Both the position numbers and the translations under genes were made by a program. Shown here in pieces: positions 27,541 to 36,826 of a stretch of DNA of 64,000 nt. Position 1 is the stretch's first letter; every line of letters starts with the position of its first letter. Source of the stretch: Pseudomonas poae (lineage in GTDB: Bacteria; Pseudomonadota; Gammaproteobacteria; Pseudomonadales; Pseudomonadaceae); contig CP110972.1 of the NCBI GenBank assembly GCA_028869255.1, forward strand, positions 2,051,001-2,115,000, in the 5' to 3' direction. The notes below the pieces were generated by a model. It was not told where the DNA came from. It did no database searches and saw nothing but the letters and a program-made list of their open reading frames with translations.

Positions 27541-28821
27541 ATGAACCAGAGTCTGGCAGCGCCAAGTGTATGGGCCGACGGCAAGCGGCACCTGTGGTGG
27601 TTGGGCATCCTGCCCCTGGCCACCCCCTTGTTGTCCGGTGCCCTGGCCATCACGACCGGCATCCAGCAACTGTGGTGGGTCGGTGTGCTGGTGATCTTCG
27701 GCCTGATCCCGCTGATCGACGGCCTGCTCGGTGAAGACGTGAGCAACCCGCCCGAGTCCGCCGTCAGCCACCTTGAATCCCAAAGCTACTACCGTTGGAT
27801 CGTCTACACCGGCGTGGTGTTTGTGATCGCCTCGGTGGTGATCACTGGCTGGCTGGCTGCAGGCGGTATCGACTGGATCATCCAGGGCGGCCTGGTGCAG
27901 GCTGCGGCGCAGCTGGAGCCGTCCAGCTGGCTGTCGCACGCCGCCGGCTACATCACGGCGCGCACTCAGCTGCAGGGTGAGCCGAGCTGGTTTACCTACT
28001 TGGGCATGGCCATGTCGACCGGCGCCGCCACCGGCATCGCGATCAACACCGCCCATGAACTGGGGCACAAACCCAACGCACTGGAAGTGTTCCTGGCCAA
28101 GGTCACCCTGGCGCCGACGTTTTACGGGCACTTTTACACCGAACACAACCGTGGCCATCACGTGCGTGTTGCCACGCCGGAAGACCCGGCCAGCTCGCGA
28201 CTGGGGGAGAGCTTCTGGGCTTTCCTGCCGCGCTCGGTATGGTTCAGTGCGCGCTCGGCCTGGAACCTGGAGCGTGAGCGCCTGCGCAAACTCGGCCTGC
28301 CGGCCTGGCACTGGCGCAACGGTGTACTCAGTGCCTGGCTGTACAGCGTGGTGTTGTGGGGCGCGATGATTGTCTGGCTGGGGGCGGCAGTGATTCCGTT
28401 CCTGATTATCCAGGGCATCTACGGGTTCTCGTTGCTCGAAGTCGTTAACTATGTCGAGCACTACGGCCTCAAACGCCAGAAGTTGCCCAACGGTCGTTAT
28501 GAGCGGTGTTCGCCTCGGCACTCCTGGAACAGTAACCGTATTGTCACCAATATCTTTCTGTTCCAGTTGCAACGGCATTCCGATCACCATGCCAATCCAA
28601 CTCGCAGTTATCAGTCGTTGCGCCACTTTGATGAGTCACCGCAACTGCCGTATGGCTACGCCAGCATGATTGTCTGGGCCTATGTGCCGTACTTGTGGCG
28701 ACGGCGCATGGACCATCGGGTGCTTAATCATTACGCCGGGGATATTACCCTGACCAATCTTCAACCTTCACAACGCTTGAAGTATCTGGAGAAGTACAGC
28801 AACAGCGCCAAGCCGTTCTGA
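27541..28821 (+). CDS. alkB: Alkane 1-monooxygenase AlkB
   Basis: A 426-residue integral-membrane diiron hydroxylase. The histidine boxes HELGH, HNRGHH and HSDHH and the NYVEHYGL motif of alkane hydroxylases are all present, among about six membrane helices. It hydroxylates the terminal carbon of n-alkanes with electrons from rubredoxin, which is not encoded in this window. ATG 27541 is preceded by GGAGG at a good distance; an upstream ATG (27412) lies in the AT-rich leader. The gene sits between the hydrolase and praA/praB homologues. Confidence 0.92.
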   Translation: MNQSLAAPSVWADGKRHLWWLGILPLATPLLSGALAITTGIQQLWWVGVLVIFGLIPLIDGLLGEDVSNPPESAVSHLESQSYYRWIVYTGVVFVIASVVITGWLAAGGIDWIIQGGLVQAAAQLEPSSWLSHAAGYITARTQLQGEPSWFTYLGMAMSTGAATGIAINTAHELGHKPNALEVFLAKVTLAPTFYGHFYTEHNRGHHVRVATPEDPASSRLGESFWAFLPRSVWFSARSAWNLERERLRKLGLPAWHWRNGVLSAWLYSVVLWGAMIVWLGAAVIPFLIIQGIYGFSLLEVVNYVEHYGLKRQKLPNGRYERCSPRHSWNSNRIVTNIFLFQLQRHSDHHANPTRSYQSLRHFDESPQLPYGYASMIVWAYVPYLWRRRMDHRVLNHYAGDITLTNLQPSQRLKYLEKYSNSAKPF

Positions 28822-28953
28822 TCTGAAGTAACCGGTTATGCATCTACTCGGGGCCCGTGTGCTGCGCGGGTCTGTTTCGCCCAAGGTTTACCGATTTAGT
28901 GGCAACAAAGTTGTTTGACCCGAACAAAAATAATTAAAGGGAAGGACGTACAC

Positions 28954-29448
28954 ATGCAATCAACTGCCAAGTTCACTACCTCTATCGTATTGGCTGCGCT
29001 GGGCCTGATCACCTGTCACCAGGCCCAGGCCGCCCGTATCGAACCGGCCGGCAGCGTCTTTACCGCCCAAGGCCCGATCAGCTTCTCCAAAGGCGCGCTG
29101 ATCAGTGCCGACTGCACCATCAAGGTTGCCGGCAAAGTCGCTGCCGACGGCGCTTCGGTGGCTGTCGAGAAAGTTGAATTCGACGGCGGCCTCAAGTGCA
29201 GCCGGGTCGAAGCCATCAACTTGCCGTGGGTGTTAGTTGCCAAAGATACTAGGAGCGGTTCCATGTCGAAGATCAGCGTGGACGTGCACGCCTTCGGCCT
29301 GGGTGGCAAGTGCGGGCCGTCTACCGCCGACGGCACCTGGGATAACGCCACCGGCAAGTTGGAAGCGGCGAATGTGCCGATTGGCGAAGACTGCAAGATC
29401 AAGACGGTGTCGATCAAGATGCCGCCGAACTTCAAAGTTGTTGAATAA
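28954..29448 (+). CDS. PraA/PraB-like secreted alkane-oxidation protein, copy 1
   Basis: A 164-residue protein with a signal peptide (MQSTAKFTTSIVLAALGL, cleaved near AQA-ARIEP) and a beta-rich mature part starting ARIEPAGSVFTAQGPI. It resembles the P. aeruginosa extracellular protein activator of alkane oxidation (PraA/PraB), thought to help hydrocarbon uptake, and its place after alkB supports this. Four cysteines in the mature part could form disulfides. AAGGGAAGGA precedes the start at 28954. Confidence 0.7.
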   Translation: MQSTAKFTTSIVLAALGLITCHQAQAARIEPAGSVFTAQGPISFSKGALISADCTIKVAGKVAADGASVAVEKVEFDGGLKCSRVEAINLPWVLVAKDTRSGSMSKISVDVHAFGLGGKCGPSTADGTWDNATGKLEAANVPIGEDCKIKTVSIKMPPNFKVVE

Positions 29449-29579
29449 GCGTCGGATGTTGAAGCGGTATTGAATTGAAATTTGGCTGGAAAGGGAAGTT
29501 CTGCAGTTTCACCGTGACCTCTCGTTCATGGCCATTACCCCCTGGCGAAATGACTCGCCATAACATGTGAGGAATAACA

Positions 29580-30083
29580 ATGAAAAGTTTGAAAACCCTC
29601 GTTTGTGCATCTTCTTTTGCGCTGTGCTTCGGTGCAGTTTCGATGGCCAATGCGGCAACTATCGCGCCTGCCGGTGCGGGGTTCACAACTACCGGTTCGA
29701 TTACTGTAACGTCGCCAGCCTCCTTGAACCTCCCGGTTACGTGCAACATCGTCTTTACCGGGACCGTCGCCGCCAACGGCTCTGGCGCCTCTATCACCGG
29801 CGCCTCTGTCAGCGGTTCCAACTCGCTGTGTGCGGTCCCAGTTCTGCAGGGGCTGCCATGGGCGCTCACCGTTACGGGGGGCGGCCCGACGGACTTTGCC
29901 GGCACGGTGTCGGGCGTGAAATTCAAGATCCTGTCTGACTGCAGCGCTTCTCCGGTGACCATCCAGGTCGGCTTTAACAACGGCACCAATACGCTGAAGG
30001 TGCCAAGCACTCAGACCGTGGGTTCTTGCAAAATCACTGCGTTGACCGCAGTGCCAAGCCCTGCCTTTACCGTTACTCCCTAA
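29580..30083 (+). CDS. PraA/PraB-like secreted alkane-oxidation protein, copy 2
   Basis: A 167-residue secreted protein with signal peptide cleaved near ANA-ATIAPAG. The opening ATIAPAGAGFTTTGSI parallels ARIEPAGSVFTAQGPI of the preceding gene, and the cysteine pattern is similar, so the two are diverged tandem duplicates. The mature part is rich in Thr, Ser and Gly and probably all-beta. GAGGAA lies seven bases before the ATG. A hairpin follows the stop. Confidence 0.7.
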   Translation: MKSLKTLVCASSFALCFGAVSMANAATIAPAGAGFTTTGSITVTSPASLNLPVTCNIVFTGTVAANGSGASITGASVSGSNSLCAVPVLQGLPWALTVTGGGPTDFAGTVSGVKFKILSDCSASPVTIQVGFNNGTNTLKVPSTQTVGSCKITALTAVPSPAFTVTP

Positions 30084-30127
30084 GCGGCTGCACGCGCTTG
30101 ACGTGATGATCACACGTTGAAAAGAGC

Positions 30128-30151
30128 AAGTGCCTCGAAAGAGGCACTTGT
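30128..30151 (+). terminator. Hairpin after praB-like gene
   Basis: CAAGTGCCTC / GAGGCACTTG form a perfect 10-bp stem with a GAAA tetraloop. Only a short T-poor tail (TTGCGG) follows, so it may be a weak terminator or an mRNA-stabilising hairpin between praB and the FadL gene. Confidence 0.5.
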
Positions 30152-30210
30152 TGCGGCTGGCCAGATCGGGAAAGCCGACCGTGGTGGATAAAAACAATAA
30201 GGAGTGCAGC

Positions 30211-31626
30211 ATGAATAATAAGAAACAACCGGCGCGCACGTTACTGGGCCTGGCGATCATGGGCGGGCTCCTGGCAATGACAGGCACTGCGCAAGCGGGC
30301 GGCTTTGCCACGCCGACGTTCGGGGCCGAAGGCTGGGGCCGTGCGTTCGGTGGGGGGTCGATGTTCAAGAATGATCCGTCATCGGCCTATAACAACCCGG
30401 CGGCAATGGCGTTTATCGATCACAATATTTCGCAATTCAACGTTGACTATGCACGCATCAATATCAAGTACAAGGGCACTGCCAGAGACTATGCGGGCAA
30501 TCCTACTTCGGCCACGACCATCGACCCCGACACCTTTGAATTCAATTCGGTGCCGCGCACCGGTGATGGCGGGCAAGGCGGCTTTACCGCGTGGCTGCCG
30601 ACCGGCTTTATGGTCATGCCCATCGGTGATCGCTTCGCCTTTGGCCTGAGCCAGGTGGTGCCCTTGGGCGCACGTACCACGTGGGACAATGATTGGAAGG
30701 GCCGCGATTTTGCGGTCGACACGCATATCGAAACCGTGGGTCTGACGGGCTCGCTGTCGTTCAAGGTCAACGATGAATTCTCCATCGGCGGTGGTGCGAT
30801 TGTTCAGCACACCAAAGGTTTCGTCAGCCAGAACGTCGACTTGTATGCCGCCGCAGCGCTGGCGCCCAATTCGATTCCATTTCCGGCGGGCGTCGGCTAT
30901 TCGCTGATGCGCGTCAAAGTCGACAATACCTCGGTGGGCTGGTTTGCCGGCCTGGCCTGGAAGCCGACTCCCCAAGACACCCTCGGGTTGAACTACCACG
31001 CCAAGATCAAGAATAAACTTGAGGGTAAATACAACATCTACGCCGACCCAGGCTCCACGGCCCTGATTGAAGGTGGGTTGCCCGGCCTGTTGTACCCCGG
31101 CCTTAACCTCCAGATGAACGGTAAAGCCTCGACCCAACTGGATGTTCCGGCCAACGCCTCGTTCGACTGGGTGCACCAGTTCACCGATCGTTTTGCCCTC
31201 GGCGCAAGCGTCACCTGGACGCAGTGGTCATCGTTCAAGAGCCTGACCTTGAAGTCCGAGGGGTCGACGATTGTTGCCATTCCTTACAACTACAAGGACG
31301 CCTGGATGGTCTCCCTTGGCGGCGACTACAAACTCACCGATGACTTCACCCTGCGCGCCGGTGTGGCCACCGACCAGACGCCAACCCGCAACTCCACCCG
31401 TGACCCGCGCATCCCCGACGGTGACCGGATCTTCACGTCCCTGGGCTTCGGCTACAAGGTGCGTGCTATCCCGGGCCTTGGCATCGACGGTTCCTACTCC
31501 CACCAGTTCGTTGAGAAGGCCAAGCTGAAAACCCAGAACCAGGACCGCCTGGGCGGTGCAACCCTGGATGGCAAAGCCGACGCCTACGGCGATGTGGTCA
31601 GCCTGGGGGTCACCTACGAGTTCTGA
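30211..31626 (+). CDS. FadL-type outer-membrane hydrophobic compound transporter
   Basis: A 471-residue outer-membrane beta-barrel of the FadL/TodX family. The signal peptide ends near AQA-GGFATPTFGAEGWGRAF; the NPAAMAF hatch motif (about residue 68-74) and the C-terminal aromatic residue (VTYEF) of outer-membrane proteins are present. It would admit alkanes or long-chain fatty acids for AlkB and the beta-oxidation genes that follow. ATG 30211 has AAGGAG upstream; longer starts are rejected because they remove the signal peptide. Confidence 0.88.
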   Translation: MNNKKQPARTLLGLAIMGGLLAMTGTAQAGGFATPTFGAEGWGRAFGGGSMFKNDPSSAYNNPAAMAFIDHNISQFNVDYARINIKYKGTARDYAGNPTSATTIDPDTFEFNSVPRTGDGGQGGFTAWLPTGFMVMPIGDRFAFGLSQVVPLGARTTWDNDWKGRDFAVDTHIETVGLTGSLSFKVNDEFSIGGGAIVQHTKGFVSQNVDLYAAAALAPNSIPFPAGVGYSLMRVKVDNTSVGWFAGLAWKPTPQDTLGLNYHAKIKNKLEGKYNIYADPGSTALIEGGLPGLLYPGLNLQMNGKASTQLDVPANASFDWVHQFTDRFALGASVTWTQWSSFKSLTLKSEGSTIVAIPYNYKDAWMVSLGGDYKLTDDFTLRAGVATDQTPTRNSTRDPRIPDGDRIFTSLGFGYKVRAIPGLGIDGSYSHQFVEKAKLKTQNQDRLGGATLDGKADAYGDVVSLGVTYEF

Positions 31627-31647
31627 TCCGTAATGCCGGCGTGACCT

Positions 31648-31671
31648 GGCAGTCAGACGCATCTGTCTGCC
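31648..31671 (+). terminator. Hairpin after FadL-type gene
   Basis: GGCAGTCAGA / TCTGTCTGCC pair in 9 of 10 positions around a CGCA loop, 22 bases after the stop codon, followed by GTGTTTCATG. Likely a terminator separating the uptake genes from the next promoter, though the T run is poor. Confidence 0.42.
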
Positions 31672-31794
31672 GTGTTTCATGCCGGTCATGCATCGAGGGG
31701 TCGCCGACGCGACCCGCTCTGATTCCCCTGATAAATCATGCGACCAGGCTGACCCAATCAGCCTGTTAGTGTTTTGCCAAAGCATTAAATAAAA

Positions 31795-31816
31795 ATTTCA
31801 AAACAAAATTTGAATT
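31795..31816. promoter_or_regulatory. ATTTCAA-N8-TTGAATT dyad upstream of FadE-type gene
   Basis: A 7-bp inverted repeat with one mismatch and an 8-base spacer, the same arrangement as the site upstream of alkB. It sits in an AT-rich stretch 94 bases before the acyl-CoA dehydrogenase start and probably marks an operator in its promoter. Confidence 0.4.
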
Positions 31817-31909
31817 TGGCTTTGCAAGTTTGTAGTGTGGTTTTACGCCGCCGGTCATTTCGACCCGCCCGCGCTTTTGCCATGCCCTGAATCGAGTAGA
31901 GGTATCCCC

Positions 31910-34435
31910 ATGGTTATCTGGTTATTGGTGGGTTTCGCAGCCGCGATTGCCCTGGCGTATCGACAAGCTGGCGCCGCGCTGTGGTTGGGCGCCGGGCTGA
32001 TCTGGCTGGCGCTGGGTTATCTGTTCAATGTGGTGGCAGGTTTCGGGACCGGCGTCACGGCGCTGCTGGTGATAGCACCGGCGTTGCTGATGACAGTCAA
32101 ACCCCTGCGCCGCACGTTGTTGACCAGCAAGGCCCTGAGCCTGTTTCGTACGATCATGCCGGCGATGTCCGACACCGAACGTGCGGCCATCGAGTCCGGC
32201 ACGGTCTGGTGGGACGCCGAGTTATTCAGCGGCAGGCCCAACTGGCAGCGCCTGTTGCAAGCCGCACCGGCCCGCCTGAGCGCCGAGGAGCAAGCCTTCC
32301 TCGACAATGAAGTGGAAACCCTGTGCGACATCGCCAACGACTGGGAAACCACCCAGGTCTGGCAGGACATGTCCCCCGAAGGCTGGCAATACACCAAGGA
32401 CGCCGGGTTCCTCGGCATGATCATTCCCAAGCAGTACGGCGGCAAAGGCTTCTCCCACTATGCGCATTCCCAAGTGGTGATGAAGCTGTCGACGCGCTGC
32501 TCGGCGGCGGCGATTTCGGTGATGGTACCCAACTCCCTGGGCCCGGCCGAGTTGCTGCTGCACTACGGCACCGACGCCCAGCGCAATTACTACCTGCCGC
32601 GCCTGGCCCGCGGTGAAGACATTCCGTGCTTTGCCCTGACCAGCCCCTATGCCGGCTCGGATGCCGGGGCGATTCCGGACCAGGGCATCGTCTGCAAAGG
32701 CACGCATGAAGGTGAGCAAGTGCTGGGTTTTCGTGTGACCTGGGACAAGCGCTATATCACCCTGGGCCCCATTGCCACGGTGCTGGGCCTGGCGTTTCGC
32801 GCTGAAGACCCGGACGGGTTGCTCGGCCAGCCAGGTTCGCTGGGTATCACTTGCGCGCTGATCCCGACCTCGCATCCGGGGGTGAACAGCGGCCGCCGCC
32901 ACTGGCCGTTGAACGCTGTGTTTCAGAACGGTCCTACAACCGGCAAGGATGTCTTCATTCCACTGGAATGGGTGATCGGCGGCCGCGAGCAAGTCGGCAA
33001 CGGCTGGCGCATGCTGATGGAATGCCTGGCCGCCGGCCGCGCAATTTCGCTGCCGTCGGCCAACGTTGGCCTGGGCAAAGTCGCGGTGCGTGGCACTACC
33101 GCCTACGCGGCTATGCGCAAGCAGTTTGGCCTGCCCATCGGCAAGTTCGAAGGCGTGCAGGCGCCACTGGCGCGCATGGCCGGGCATTTGTATGCCTGTG
33201 ATGCGGTGCGCAAAGTGTCGGTGGCCTCCCTGGACGCGGGGGAGAAACCCTCGGTGATCTCGGCCATCGCCAAATATCACGTGACCGAGCGCGCACGCAT
33301 TATCGTCAACGACGGCATGGATATCGTCGCCGGCAAGGGCATTTGCATGGGGCCGAATAACTTCCTGGCCCGCGCCTACCAGCAAAGCCCCATCGCGATT
33401 ACGGTGGAAGGCGCGAACATCATGACGCGCTGCCTGATCATCTTTGGCCAGGGGCTGATCCGTTGTCATCCCTATGTGTTCCGCGAGATGGAAGCGGCGC
33501 GCAACCCGGATCGGCGCAAGGCCCTGGAGGCGTTCGACAGCGCGATGTTCGGCCATATCAGCTTTGTGCTGGCCAACAGCGTACGTGCGGTGGTGCATTC
33601 CCTTACAGGCGGGCGGCTGATTTCTGTCCCGGCCAAGACCGACCCGGCGCTGGCGTCCTACTATCGCCAGGCCAATCGTCTGTCGGTGGTGTTGGCGCTG
33701 ATCTCGGATATTTCCATGGGCGTGCTGGGCGGTGCCCTCAAGCGCAAGGAAAGTATCACCGGGCGTCTGGGGGATATTCTGTCGCAGCTGTACATCCTTT
33801 CCTGCGTGCTCAAGCGCTTTGAAGATGACGGCCGGCCCCAGGCGGACCTGCCACTGGTGCATTGGGCGGCTCAGGACGCGTTGCTGCGCGCCCATGAAGC
33901 CCTGGCCGAAGTGCTCGCTAACTACCCGTCGAAAGCCGCTGCCGCGGTGGTGCGGGGCTTGAGCTTCCCGTTCGGTATTGCGCTGCCTAAACCGTCCGAT
34001 CAGTTGCTGACCCAGGTCGCTGAAGTGGTGCAGACACCGGGCGAAACCCGTGACCGTTTGCTGGCCGATTCCTACATTCCACGTCCAGAAATCGACAAGC
34101 TGGCGTATGGCGAAATGGGTTTTCGCTTGTTGCCGCAAGTCGAGTTGATCGACGCCCGCCTCAAACCCGCGATCAAACAAGGTTTGCTCGACCCGTTGCC
34201 GATCTCTGCCACCGCCTTTGCCGCCTGGCGCGTCAAGGCGCGGGCATTGGAGCTGATCAGCGAAGACGAAGACGCCTTGCTGGCGCGCTATGTGGAATAC
34301 GCCGACCACGGCATCCAGGTGGACGATTTCCCGCAGGACTTCGGTTTGCTGGAGGCTTTGCAACAGCGCAAGCAGGCGTTGGAACCGACCCCCAAGCGCC
34401 GCACCAGCCACAGCGAAAACGCCTCGGTCAACTAA
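31910..34435 (+). CDS. fadE: FadE-type acyl-CoA dehydrogenase
   Basis: An 841-residue membrane-associated acyl-CoA dehydrogenase of the FadE type (FAD-dependent first step of beta-oxidation). Two or three hydrophobic helices (about 1-65) precede the dehydrogenase domain, with the SDTERAAIESGTVWWDAELF block, CFALTSPYAGSDAGA and TRCSAAAISVMVPNSLG typical of FadE, and a long C-terminal extension as in the family. Start 31910 is preceded by AGAGGT. A REPIN follows the stop. It would begin shortening of fatty acids made from alkanes. Confidence 0.88.
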   Translation: MVIWLLVGFAAAIALAYRQAGAALWLGAGLIWLALGYLFNVVAGFGTGVTALLVIAPALLMTVKPLRRTLLTSKALSLFRTIMPAMSDTERAAIESGTVWWDAELFSGRPNWQRLLQAAPARLSAEEQAFLDNEVETLCDIANDWETTQVWQDMSPEGWQYTKDAGFLGMIIPKQYGGKGFSHYAHSQVVMKLSTRCSAAAISVMVPNSLGPAELLLHYGTDAQRNYYLPRLARGEDIPCFALTSPYAGSDAGAIPDQGIVCKGTHEGEQVLGFRVTWDKRYITLGPIATVLGLAFRAEDPDGLLGQPGSLGITCALIPTSHPGVNSGRRHWPLNAVFQNGPTTGKDVFIPLEWVIGGREQVGNGWRMLMECLAAGRAISLPSANVGLGKVAVRGTTAYAAMRKQFGLPIGKFEGVQAPLARMAGHLYACDAVRKVSVASLDAGEKPSVISAIAKYHVTERARIIVNDGMDIVAGKGICMGPNNFLARAYQQSPIAITVEGANIMTRCLIIFGQGLIRCHPYVFREMEAARNPDRRKALEAFDSAMFGHISFVLANSVRAVVHSLTGGRLISVPAKTDPALASYYRQANRLSVVLALISDISMGVLGGALKRKESITGRLGDILSQLYILSCVLKRFEDDGRPQADLPLVHWAAQDALLRAHEALAEVLANYPSKAAAAVVRGLSFPFGIALPKPSDQLLTQVAEVVQTPGETRDRLLADSYIPRPEIDKLAYGEMGFRLLPQVELIDARLKPAIKQGLLDPLPISATAFAAWRVKARALELISEDEDALLARYVEYADHGIQVDDFPQDFGLLEALQQRKQALEPTPKRRTSHSENASVN

Positions 34436-34441
34436 GAACAC

Positions 34442-34553
34442 ACCCGATCCAACTGTGGGAGCGGGCTTGCTCGCGAAGGCGGTCTATCAGAAGCCTATGT
34501 GTGGGCTGACCCACCGCATTCGCGAGCAAGCCCGCTCCCACACTGGATCGGGT
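34442..34553. repeat. REPIN, long inverted repeat
   Basis: Two 35-36-base arms, each built on the REP core GGGAGCGGGCTTGCTCGCGAA, mirror each other with only a small mismatch near the outer third and a loop of about 40 bases. It is a REP doublet of the kind spread by RAYT transposases in fluorescent pseudomonads. It lies between fadE and the HMW-FabG gene and could also stop transcription in both directions. Confidence 0.85.
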
Positions 34554-34589
34554 TTACAAGGCAGGATTGTGTTGTGAGTGAATCTATCT

Positions 34590-35932
34590 ATGAGTGACAG
34601 CTACCTTTCGTTCGTCAATTCCCCCTGGGGCCGGCGCCTGGCCCGGGCGGTCGGCTTGCCGCAGCCCTTGCCACTGCAGCGCCATCGCAGCGGCCAGCAG
34701 GGTCTGGCCAACCCGGTGATCGTCGCCGGGGCAGGGCGGCTCGTCACGCAGGTGCAACAGGTGTTCGCCGCCACCGACACAGTCAGCGCCACGGCGGCCA
34801 CGCTCAAGGCGCCGTCCACGGTCAAAGTGCAGGGCGCGGTGTTTGATGCCAGCGGCGTGACCAGCCTGCAACAGTTGGATGAGCTGTATGCGTTCTTCCA
34901 CGCCAATGGCAAACGTCTCGGCCAGCACGGGCGGGTGGTGGTGCTGGGCACCGCACCGGAACACTGCGCCGACTTGCCCCAGGCCATCGCCCAGCGCGCC
35001 CTCGAAGGGTTGGTGCGCTCGCTGGCCAAGGAACTGCGCCGGGCGATCACCGTGCAGTTGCTGTATGTGGCGCCGGGTGCCGAAGACGCGCTGGGCAGCA
35101 GCCTGCGGTTCTTTCTGTCGCGCCGTTCGGCCTATGTGTCCGGGCAGGTGGTGCGCCTGGACACACCGGTGGACGGCCACGTCAGCGTCAATTGGGATAA
35201 ACCTTTCGCCGCCCGCCGTGCGCTGGTCACCGGCGCCTCGCGGGGCATTGGTTTAGCGATTGCCCAGGTGCTGGCGCGGGACGGCGCCCATGTGGTGTGC
35301 GTGGACGTGCCCCAAGCCCAGCACGCGCTGACGCAAGCCGCCGACAGCGTGGGTGGCTCGGCATTGCCGCTGGACATTAGCGCAGCGGACGCGGCCGCAC
35401 TGTTGCAGGCGCATGTACGCCAATACGGCGCCTTCGACGTGGTGGTGCACAACGCCGGGATCACCCGCGACAAGACCCTCGCCAAGATGAGCGAAGCGGC
35501 CTGGCGCAGTGTGCTGGCGGTCAACCTCGAAGCGCCGTTGCTCTTGAGCACGGCCTTGCTGGCACACCAGGGCTTGAACCCTGGCGGGCGCATTGTTTGT
35601 GTGTCGTCGATTTCCGGCATCGCCGGCAACCTGGGGCAAAGCAACTACGCCACCTCCAAGGCGGGGGTGATCGGCCTGGTGCAGGGGCTGGCACCGCAGG
35701 CGGCGGCGCAGCAGGTCACGGTGAATGCGGTGGCGCCGGGGTTTATCGAAACCCAGATGACCGCGAAAATCCCGCTGATGATTCGCGAAGCGGGGCGGCG
35801 CATGAACTCGCTGTCCCAGGGGGGCAGCCGATCGACGTGGCCGAGACCATTGCCTGGCTGGCGCACCCGGCGTCGGGCGGGGTCAATGGCCAAGTCGTAC
35901 GCGTGTGCGGCCAAAGCCTGCTGGGAGCTTGA
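34590..35932 (+). pseudogene. HMW-FabG 3-oxoacyl reductase (FabG4-like), single-base frameshift
   Basis: A high-molecular-weight FabG: an N-terminal flavodoxin-like domain (about 1-205) precedes a ketoreductase domain with TGASRGIG (about 213), [11 protein letters not shown] and YATSK (about 353). The frame is correct to the G run 35819-35824, then switches: the family C-terminus [20 protein letters not shown] is found one base back, ending at 35932 (447 residues with 35822 read twice). The uncorrected frame ends at 35948 in an Arg-rich tail unlike the family. One G appears missing. GTG 34578 is an alternative start; neither has a strong ribosome site. Confidence 0.83.
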
Positions 35933-35935
35933 GCC

Positions 35936-36826
35936 ATGGACTACGTGACGCAGATCATCGACCCGCCGCCCTCGCGCACGCGCCTGCTGCTGGACGGCGT
36001 GCGCGCTTTGCGCAAACCCGCGCTTGAGGGTGAACCCCTCCTGCCCAGAGAGCGCCTGGTGCGCTCGGCGGTGGAGCTGGATGCCAGCGCAATCGCCGCC
36101 TATGGCCGCGCCTGTGGTTTCAGGCACGAGCAGGGTGTGCCGCTGACCTATCCGCAGGTGCTGGCGTTCGCGCTGCACCTGATGCTGCTGACCCGGCCGA
36201 GCTTCCCGTACCCGGCGAGCGGCATGGTGCACCTGGCCAATCGGATCCGGCAGCACCAGCGCCTGCACGAAGGCCAGGCATTGCGCCTGGAGGTGTTCTG
36301 CGAGCGCTGGGTCGCGCATCCCAAGGGCCAGGCGCTGAGTATCGCCACGCGTGCCTACAGTGCCGGCGTGCGGGTGTGGGAAAGCGACAGCCTGTACCTG
36401 CGCCGTGACGTGAAAAAACCGGTGGGCGAGCCGTGGGGTGACGCGTTGCCGTTACAGGAAGAGGGCCTGCTGCGCACCCAGCGCTGGGTGCTGCCCGCTG
36501 ATCTGGGCCGGCGGTTTGCCAAGGTCTCGGGGGATTTCAACCCGATTCATACCTCGCTGATCGGCGCGAAAATCTTCGGTTTTCGCCGCGCCATCGCCCA
36601 TGGCATGTGGACCCTCGGTCGCGCACTGGCGGCCCAGCAACCTCCTGGCGGGCTGGAGCGGGCGCAAGCGCATTGCGACTTCAAGCTGCCGATCTTCCTG
36701 CCCGGCCAGGTCGCCCTGTGGAGCCACCCCGTGACCGGCCCGCGCCGTGAGTTCGAAGTGCGCAACCTGGCCGGCGACAAACCCCATATGCGCGGGCTAT
36801 TCATCTGGAACGAGAGCCTTAAATGA
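35936..36826 (+). CDS. MaoC-family (R)-specific enoyl-CoA hydratase
   Basis: A 296-residue double-length MaoC-like protein. The C-terminal hot-dog domain carries the hydratase-2 motif with the catalytic Asp and His (SGDFNPIHTS, about 198-207) and the following AHGMWTLG. Such enzymes hydrate trans-2-enoyl-CoA to (R)-3-hydroxyacyl-CoA. It starts four bases after the HMW-FabG stop, and that enzyme uses the (R)-hydroxy form, so the two are probably consecutive. Its stop overlaps the thiolase start (ATGA). Confidence 0.85.
   Translation: MDYVTQIIDPPPSRTRLLLDGVRALRKPALEGEPLLPRERLVRSAVELDASAIAAYGRACGFRHEQGVPLTYPQVLAFALHLMLLTRPSFPYPASGMVHLANRIRQHQRLHEGQALRLEVFCERWVAHPKGQALSIATRAYSAGVRVWESDSLYLRRDVKKPVGEPWGDALPLQEEGLLRTQRWVLPADLGRRFAKVSGDFNPIHTSLIGAKIFGFRRAIAHGMWTLGRALAAQQPPGGLERAQAHCDFKLPIFLPGQVALWSHPVTGPRREFEVRNLAGDKPHMRGLFIWNESLK

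Noticed and set aside
32222..34441. Open frame of about 740 codons opposite the FadE-type gene
   Set aside because: The FadE motifs on the plus strand are unambiguous; the reverse product is His/Gln-rich without domains.
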